Source of the DNA: Streptomyces albicerus
GTDB lineage: Bacteria > Actinomycetota > Actinomycetes > Streptomycetales > Streptomycetaceae
DNA length: 64,000 bases
Assembly: GCF_008905045.1 (NCBI RefSeq)
Contig: NZ_VWMY01000017.1
Span: 78,469 to 142,468, forward strand
Reading direction: 5' to 3'
Shown here: piece by piece, positions 59,253 to 64,000 of the stretch
Layout: every line of letters begins with the position of its first letter
Position numbering within the stretch: the first letter of the stretch is position 1
Program-made: the position numbers and the translations under genes
Notes under the pieces: model-generated
Told to the model about the DNA's origin: nothing
Seen by the model: the letters and a program-made list of their open reading frames with translations, nothing else
The model's database searches: none

Positions 59253-60035
59253 TCAGGGCGAAGCCGGCGGATACAGCGACCTCGGCAGCTGGGAAGCCGC
59301 CGCCGCGTCCAGGAGCCACAGCGTGCGCTGGCGGCCGTACGCCCCGGCGGCCGGGGCCTGGATCTCGCCCGCGCCCGACAGGGCGATGGCCGCGGCCTGC
59401 GCCTTGTCCTCGCCCGCCGCGAGCAGCCACACCTCACGGGCCGCCCGGATCGCGGGCAGGGTGAGAGTGACACGGGTCGGCGGCGGCTTCGGAGCGCCAT
59501 GCACGCCCACCACCGTCCGCTCCGTCTCGCGGACCGCGGGCAGCTCCGGGAAGAGCGACGCCACATGGGTGTCGGGGCCGACACCCAGCATCAGCACGTC
59601 GAAGGACGGGACCGGGCCGTGGTTCTCGGGCCCGGCGGCATCGGCGAGTTCGGCCGCGTAGGCAGCGGCCGCCGCATCCGCGTCCTTGCCGTAGGGACCG
59701 TCCGACGCGGGCATGGCGTGCACGCGCTTCGGGTCCAGCGGCACCGAGTCGAGGAGCGCCTCACGGGCCTGGGTGACATTGCGGTCCGGGTCGCCCTCGG
59801 GCAGGAAGCGCTCGTCGCCCCACCACAGGTCGAGCCGGCCCCAGTCGATGGCGTCCCGGGCGGGCGCGGCCGCGAGCGCCGCAAGCAGGCCGTTGCCGTT
59901 GCGGCCACCGGTCAGCACGACAGAGGCGTAGCCGCGCGAGGCCTGCGCGTCCACGATCTTCGTGATCAGCCGGGCCGCGGCGGCCTGCGCCATCAGCTCC
60001 TTGTCGTGATGCACGACCAGTTGCGGAGTGCTCAC
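59253..60035 (-). CDS. pgl: 6-phosphogluconolactonase
   Basis: Pgl hydrolyses 6-phosphogluconolactone, the product of Zwf. The 260-residue protein (DevB/SOL type) has VVLTGGRNGNGLLAAL, LWWGDERFLPEGDPDRN and DVLMLGVGPDTHVASLFP, including the catalytic His region. Its GTG start overlaps the opcA stop (GTGA), preceded by AGAAGG. It is the last gene of the tkt-tal-zwf-opcA-pgl operon, and its stop is followed by a low-complexity repeat and a strong terminator. Confidence 0.95.
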   Translation of the reverse strand: MSTPQLVVHHDKELMAQAAAARLITKIVDAQASRGYASVVLTGGRNGNGLLAALAAAPARDAIDWGRLDLWWGDERFLPEGDPDRNVTQAREALLDSVPLDPKRVHAMPASDGPYGKDADAAAAAYAAELADAAGPENHGPVPSFDVLMLGVGPDTHVASLFPELPAVRETERTVVGVHGAPKPPPTRVTLTLPAIRAAREVWLLAAGEDKAQAAAIALSGAGEIQAPAAGAYGRQRTLWLLDAAAASQLPRSLYPPASP

Positions 60036-61159
60036 TGCGGATCTGCCTTCTTGACCGGGGGCATCTGTGCCGGAGTGGGCCGGCCGGCGTCGCCGTTGCT
60101 GTCGCCCGACGGGGCGGCGGGCGGCGGAGCCTGCGCGGACGTGCGGCCCGGGGCTGCCGAGTCCGGCACCGTCCGGACCGGCAGGGGTCCCGGGGTGTGA
60201 GCGAGCGCCTCGGCCCGCTGCGAGGCGGACTGGATCCCTCCCAGCCGGTCCACCCCGAACCGCAGGGAGGACGCGAACGTGTCGTCCGGATCGAGCCGCC
60301 GCAGCTCCTCCGCGAGCAACTCGGACGTCTCGCGGCGTTTGAGCGCCACCGCGCGGTCCGGCTGGCCCGGCAGCGCCAGCGTGGCCATCGCTCCGTCCGA
60401 CCGGTGCAGCGTGATGGGGCCGATGGTCGTCTCCATGCGTACCTGGGTCAGGCCGGGACCGGCGGAGATCGCGCGCCGGACGTGTACGTGGAGCCGGTCG
60501 GCGAGCCACATGGAGAGCAGTTCGACGCTCGGGTTGAACTCCTCGCCCGCCACTTCGGCGGAGATGACCTCGCAGCTGATCTGGTCGAGGGCGGCGGCCA
60601 GCATCGAGCGCCACGGGGTGATCCGCGCCCATGCCAGGTCGGTGTCGCCCGGCTCGTAGGTCTCGGCGCGGGCCCGCAGTTCGTCGACGGGCTTCTCCGC
60701 CGCGTAGCTGTCGGTGACCCGGCGCTGGCCCAGCGCCCCCAGCGGGTCCTTGGCCGGGTCGCGCGGGGAGCCCACCGGCCACCAGACCACGACCGGGGCG
60801 TCCGGCAGGAGCAGGGGGAGTACGACGGACTGGGCGTGGTCCACGACCTCGCCGTACAGCCGCAGGACGACCGTCTCGCCGGTGCCCGCGTCCGCGCCGA
60901 CCCGTACCTCGGCGTCGAGGCGCGACTTCGTGCGGTCGCGGGGCGAGCGGGAGACGCGCTTGACGACCACGAGGGTGCGCGAAGGGTGCTCGCGCGAGGC
61001 GTCGTTGGCCGCCTTCAAGGCGTCGTAGGCGTTCTCCTCGTCGGTGACGATGACGAGGGTGAGGACCATGCCGACGGCAGGTGTGCCGATGGCCCGGCGG
61101 CCCTTCACGAGCGCCTTGTTGATCTTGCTGGCCGTGGTGTCCGTGAGATCTATCTTCAT
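60032..61159 (-). CDS. opcA: Glucose-6-phosphate dehydrogenase assembly protein OpcA
   Basis: OpcA is an actinobacterial and cyanobacterial protein that assists assembly and activity (redox-dependent in cyanobacteria) of glucose-6-phosphate dehydrogenase. The 375-residue product has MKIDLTDTTASKINKALVKGR, TLVIVTDEENAYDALKAANDAS, PLLLPDAPVVVWWPVGSP and RRVTDSYAA. The last 60 residues are a Pro/Ala-rich extension (RTVPDSAAPGRTSAQ and so on). Its ATG overlaps the zwf stop (ATGA), so partner and enzyme are produced together. Confidence 0.95.
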   Translation of the reverse strand: MKIDLTDTTASKINKALVKGRRAIGTPAVGMVLTLVIVTDEENAYDALKAANDASREHPSRTLVVVKRVSRSPRDRTKSRLDAEVRVGADAGTGETVVLRLYGEVVDHAQSVVLPLLLPDAPVVVWWPVGSPRDPAKDPLGALGQRRVTDSYAAEKPVDELRARAETYEPGDTDLAWARITPWRSMLAAALDQISCEVISAEVAGEEFNPSVELLSMWLADRLHVHVRRAISAGPGLTQVRMETTIGPITLHRSDGAMATLALPGQPDRAVALKRRETSELLAEELRRLDPDDTFASSLRFGVDRLGGIQSASQRAEALAHTPGPLPVRTVPDSAAPGRTSAQAPPPAAPSGDSNGDAGRPTPAQMPPVKKADPQ

Positions 61160-62679
61160 GGGCGACGCCAGCTCCGTCCGTCTCGCTCGAGCATTTCGTC
61201 CGCCTCGACGGGCCCCCACGTTCCGGACGGGTACTGCGCCGGCCTGCCGTGCTTGTCCCAGTACTCCTCGATCGGGTCGAGGATCTCCCAGGACAGCTCG
61301 ACCTCCTCGGTGCGCGGGAAGAGGTTCGAGTCGCCGAGCAGTACGTCGAGGATCAGCCGCTCGTACGCCTCCGGGCTGGACTCCGTGAAGGACTCGCCGT
61401 ACGCGAAGTCCATCGAGACGTCCCGGATCTCCATCGAGGTGCCGGGCACCTTGGAGCCGAAGCGGACCGTGATGCCCTCGTCGGGCTGGACGCGGATGAC
61501 GATCGCGTTCTGCCCCAGCTCCTCCGTCGCCGTGTGGCCGAAGGGGGAGTGCGGGGCACGCTGGAAGACGACGGCGATCTCGGTGACGCGACGGCCCAGA
61601 CGCTTGCCCGTACGGAGATAGAAGGGGACGCCCGCCCAGCGGCGGTTGTCGATCTCCAGCTTGATCGCCGCGTACGTGTCGGTCTTCGACTGGGGGTCGA
61701 TGCCGTCTTCCTGGAGGTAGCCGACGGCCTTCTCGCCGCCCTGCCAACCCTCGGCGTACTGACCGCGGACCGTGCTCCTGCCCAGGTCCTTCGGCAGCTT
61801 CACCGCGCCGAGCACCTTGGTCTTCTCGGCGGCGAGCGCGTCCGCGTCGAACGAGGCGGGCTCCTCCATGGCGGTGAGCGCCATCAGCTGGAGGAGGTGG
61901 TTCTGGATGACGTCACGGGCGGCGCCGATGCCGTCGTAGTAGCCGGCGCGGCCGCCGATGCCGATGTCCTCGGCCATCGTGATCTGTACGTGGTCCACGA
62001 ACGAGCGGTTCCAGATCGGCTCGAACATCTGGTTCGCGAAGCGCAGCGCCAGGATGTTCTGGACCGTCTCCTTGCCCAGGTAGTGGTCGATGCGGAAGAC
62101 CTGGTCCGGGGCGAAGACCTCCTCGACGGTCGCGTTGAGCTCCTCGGCCGACTTCAGGTCGTGGCCGAAGGGCTTCTCGATGACCGCGCGCCGCCAGGAG
62201 CCGCTCGACTGGTCGGCCAGGCCGTGCTTCTTCAGCTGCTGGATGACCACGGGGAAGGCGGACGGCGGCACGGAGAGGTAGAAGGCGAAGTTGCCGCCCG
62301 TCCCCTGCGCCTTGTCCAGCTCGCCGATCGTCTCGCGCAGCCGCTCGAACGCGTCGTCGTCGTCGAAGGTGCCCTGGACGAAGCGCATCCCCTGGATGAG
62401 CTGCTGCCAGACCTCCTCGCGGAAGGGCGTACGGGCGTGCGCCTTGACGGCGTCGTGGACCACCTCCGCGAAGTCCTCGTTCGCCCACTCGCGGCGGGCG
62501 AAGCCGACGAGCGAGAAGCCCGGGGGCAGCAGGCCGCGGTTGGCGAGGTCGTAAACAGCAGGCATCAGCTTTTTACGGGACAAATCGCCCGTGACCCCGA
62601 AGATGACGAGGCCCGACGGCCCCGCGATACGCGGGAGCCGTCGGTCCGCCGGGTCACGCAGCGGATTGCTGCTTGACAA
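61156..62679 (-). CDS. zwf: Glucose-6-phosphate 1-dehydrogenase
   Basis: Zwf oxidises glucose 6-phosphate with NADP+ and is the entry to the pentose phosphate pathway, the main NADPH source. The 507-residue protein has VIFGVTGDLSRKKLMPAVY (Rossmann), VIEKPFGHDL and the active-site FRIDHYLGKETVQN (catalytic His and Lys). The start is TTG at 62679 (MSSSNPLRD), supported by CGGAGGG 8 nt upstream and by the usual family N-terminus. It is 4 nt after tal and overlaps opcA. Confidence 0.97.
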   Translation of the reverse strand: MSSSNPLRDPADRRLPRIAGPSGLVIFGVTGDLSRKKLMPAVYDLANRGLLPPGFSLVGFARREWANEDFAEVVHDAVKAHARTPFREEVWQQLIQGMRFVQGTFDDDDAFERLRETIGELDKAQGTGGNFAFYLSVPPSAFPVVIQQLKKHGLADQSSGSWRRAVIEKPFGHDLKSAEELNATVEEVFAPDQVFRIDHYLGKETVQNILALRFANQMFEPIWNRSFVDHVQITMAEDIGIGGRAGYYDGIGAARDVIQNHLLQLMALTAMEEPASFDADALAAEKTKVLGAVKLPKDLGRSTVRGQYAEGWQGGEKAVGYLQEDGIDPQSKTDTYAAIKLEIDNRRWAGVPFYLRTGKRLGRRVTEIAVVFQRAPHSPFGHTATEELGQNAIVIRVQPDEGITVRFGSKVPGTSMEIRDVSMDFAYGESFTESSPEAYERLILDVLLGDSNLFPRTEEVELSWEILDPIEEYWDKHGRPAQYPSGTWGPVEADEMLERDGRSWRRP

Positions 62680-62683
62680 GATT

Positions 62684-63802
62684 TCAGCCCTCCGAGGGGG
62701 CGAGGCGCTGGAGCTCCGCCTCGGTCGACTTGAGCAGGTCGTTCCAGGACGACGCGAACTTCTCGACGCCCTCGTCCTCCAGGAGCTGGACCACGTCGTC
62801 GTACGAGATCCCGAGCTTCTCGACGGCGTCGAGCTCGGCGCGGGCCTGCTCGTACGTACCGGCGATGGTGTTGCCGGTGATCTGTCCGTGGTCCTCGGCG
62901 GCGAACAGGGTCGCCTCCGGCATGGTGTTCACCGTGTTCGGCGCGACCAGGTCGTCGACGTACAGGGTGTCCTTGTAGGCCTTGTCCTTGACGCCGGTCG
63001 AGGCCCACAGCGGACGCTGCTTGTTGGCCTGCGCCTTGTCGAGGGCGAGCCAGCGGTCCGAGGAGAAGACCTCCTCGTACGCCTGGTAGGCGAGCCGCGC
63101 GTTGGCGAGACCCGCCTTGCCGCGCGCGGCCTTCGCCTCGGGAGTGCCCAGGGCGTCGATCCGCTTGTCGATCTCGGTGTCCACGCGGGACACGAAGAAC
63201 GACGCCACGGAGTGGATCTTGGCGAGGTCGAGGCCGGCGGCCTTGGCCTTCTCCAGGCCCGAGAGGTAGGCGTCCATGACCTCGCGGTAGCGCTCCAGCG
63301 AGAAGATCAGCGTGACGTTGACGCTGATGCCCCGGCCGATCGTCTCGGTGATCGCGGGCAGGCCCGCCTTGGTCGCCGGGATCTTGATCAGCGTGTTCGG
63401 GCGGTCGACGAGCCAGGCCAGCTGCTTGGCCTCGGCGACGGTCGCCTTGGTGTTGTGCGCCAGGCGCGGGTCGACCTCGATCGAGACCCGGCCGTCCTGG
63501 CCCTGCGTGGCGTCGAAGACCGGACGCAGGATGTCGGCGGCGTCCCGGACGTCCGCCGTCGTGATCATGCGGACGGCCTCTTCGACGGTGACCTTGCGGG
63601 CGGCGAGGTCGGCGAGCTGCTGCTCGTACCCGTCGCCGCCGCTGATCGCCTTCTGGAAGATCGACGGGTTGGTGGTGACGCCCACGACGTGCTGCTGGTC
63701 GATCAGTTCGGCGAGGTTGCCGGACGTGATCCGCTTGCGCGACAGGTCGTCCAGCCAGATCGCGACGCCTTCCTCGGAGAGGCGCTTGAGTGCGTCTGTC
63801 AT
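62684..63802 (-). CDS. tal: Transaldolase
   Basis: Tal moves a dihydroxyacetone unit between sugar phosphates. The 372-residue protein has VVGVTTNPSIFQKAI (signature 1), TLIKIPATKAGLPAI (Schiff-base Lys) and GISVNVTLIFSLERY; the length is that of the large actinobacterial form. Conserved Asp in IWLDDLSRKRI is near the N-terminus. The ATG at 63802 follows AGGAGA. It lies 34 nt downstream of tkt and 4 nt before zwf, as in other streptomycetes. Confidence 0.97.
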   Translation of the reverse strand: MTDALKRLSEEGVAIWLDDLSRKRITSGNLAELIDQQHVVGVTTNPSIFQKAISGGDGYEQQLADLAARKVTVEEAVRMITTADVRDAADILRPVFDATQGQDGRVSIEVDPRLAHNTKATVAEAKQLAWLVDRPNTLIKIPATKAGLPAITETIGRGISVNVTLIFSLERYREVMDAYLSGLEKAKAAGLDLAKIHSVASFFVSRVDTEIDKRIDALGTPEAKAARGKAGLANARLAYQAYEEVFSSDRWLALDKAQANKQRPLWASTGVKDKAYKDTLYVDDLVAPNTVNTMPEATLFAAEDHGQITGNTIAGTYEQARAELDAVEKLGISYDDVVQLLEDEGVEKFASSWNDLLKSTEAELQRLAPSEG

Positions 63803-63836
63803 GGAAAATGCATCTCCTACGTGTCGTATGTCAGCG

Positions 63837-64000
63837 TCAGCGCTGGGCTGCGGCGATCGATTCCCGGGCGGCGGAGGCGACGTTCTCGGCAGTGAAGCCG
63901 AACTCGCGGAAGAGGACCTTGCCGTCGGCCGAAGCACCGAAGTGCTCCAGGGAAACGATGCGACCGGCGTCCCCGACGAAGCGGTGCCAGGTCAGACCGA
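63837..64000 (-). CDS. tkt: Transketolase, C-terminal fragment at window edge
   Basis: Only the last 54 codons are inside the window. The translation ends GRIVSLEHFGASADGKVLF, then REFGFTAENVASAARESI, then AAAQR and a TGA at 63839-63837. EHFGASA is the transketolase C-terminal motif that binds the substrate phosphate region. Order and strand fit tkt as first gene of the pentose phosphate operon; the 34 nt before tal hold only its ribosome binding site. Confidence 0.92.
   Translation of the reverse strand, partial: GLTWHRFVGDAGRIVSLEHFGASADGKVLFREFGFTAENVASAARESIAAAQR

Overview
The window is high-GC actinobacterial chromosome, almost certainly Streptomyces: whiA, mycothiol-type enzymes, many GTG/TTG starts, strong third-position GC bias, and the gene order uvrB / uvrA / uvrC-rapZ-yvcK-whiA / gap-pgk-tpiA-secG / pgi / pgl-opcA-zwf-tal-tkt, which is a conserved core block of Streptomyces chromosomes (here in reverse of the order used for S. 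coelicolor). No tRNA, rRNA, CRISPR array, prophage or complete insertion sequence was seen.

Layout. 1-9.9 kb: a secreted glycerophosphodiesterase (cut by the window edge), an MHYT membrane sensor, uvrB, a TerD protein, a large TerD/FtsK-like fusion, a TerC membrane protein behind a probable yybP-ykoY manganese riboswitch, and a ChaA-type antiporter. 10-15 kb: an MFS symporter, an S66 peptidase, aroQ, an MBL hydrolase and a DinB/maleylpyruvate isomerase-like protein. 15-23 kb: uvrA, YceI, several regulators and a lacI-pfkB operon headed by three contiguous 12-bp operator-like units. 23-29 kb: a signalling island in which an ABC-type solute-binding lipoprotein is translationally coupled to a NIT-HAMP-PAS-GAF histidine kinase, with two response regulators and no permease. 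29-34 kb: uvrC-rapZ-yvcK-whiA, every junction overlapping. 34-44 kb: a secreted zinc carboxypeptidase, then lower glycolysis, secG, an RbpA-family protein and pgi. 44-59 kb: a padR/ABC exporter operon, solute-binding proteins, a GH13 glucosidase carrying an in-frame inverted-repeat insert, an AglEFG-like sugar importer, a LuxR regulator and an FAD oxidoreductase. 59-64 kb: the pentose-phosphate operon tkt-tal-zwf-opcA-pgl on the minus strand.

The most coherent non-obvious signal is regulatory. Five promoters (uvrB, terD, uvrA, uvrC and a 59-residue membrane protein upstream of pgi) carry the same bipartite motif, a TGTCA-containing decamer, exactly 7 nt, then TASNST-like hexamer (TAGGGT, TACGGT or TAGTCT). 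This matches the actinobacterial LexA-independent DNA-damage promoter (RecA-NDp, activated by PafBC). In uvrB and uvrC the start codon lies 7 nt after the -10 element, which predicts leaderless mRNAs. The motif joins all three UvrABC subunits, a tellurite-type stress protein, an uncharacterised small membrane protein and, through operon read-through, the sporulation regulator whiA. A second pattern is a 15-bp motif repeated three times between padR and the GH13 gene.
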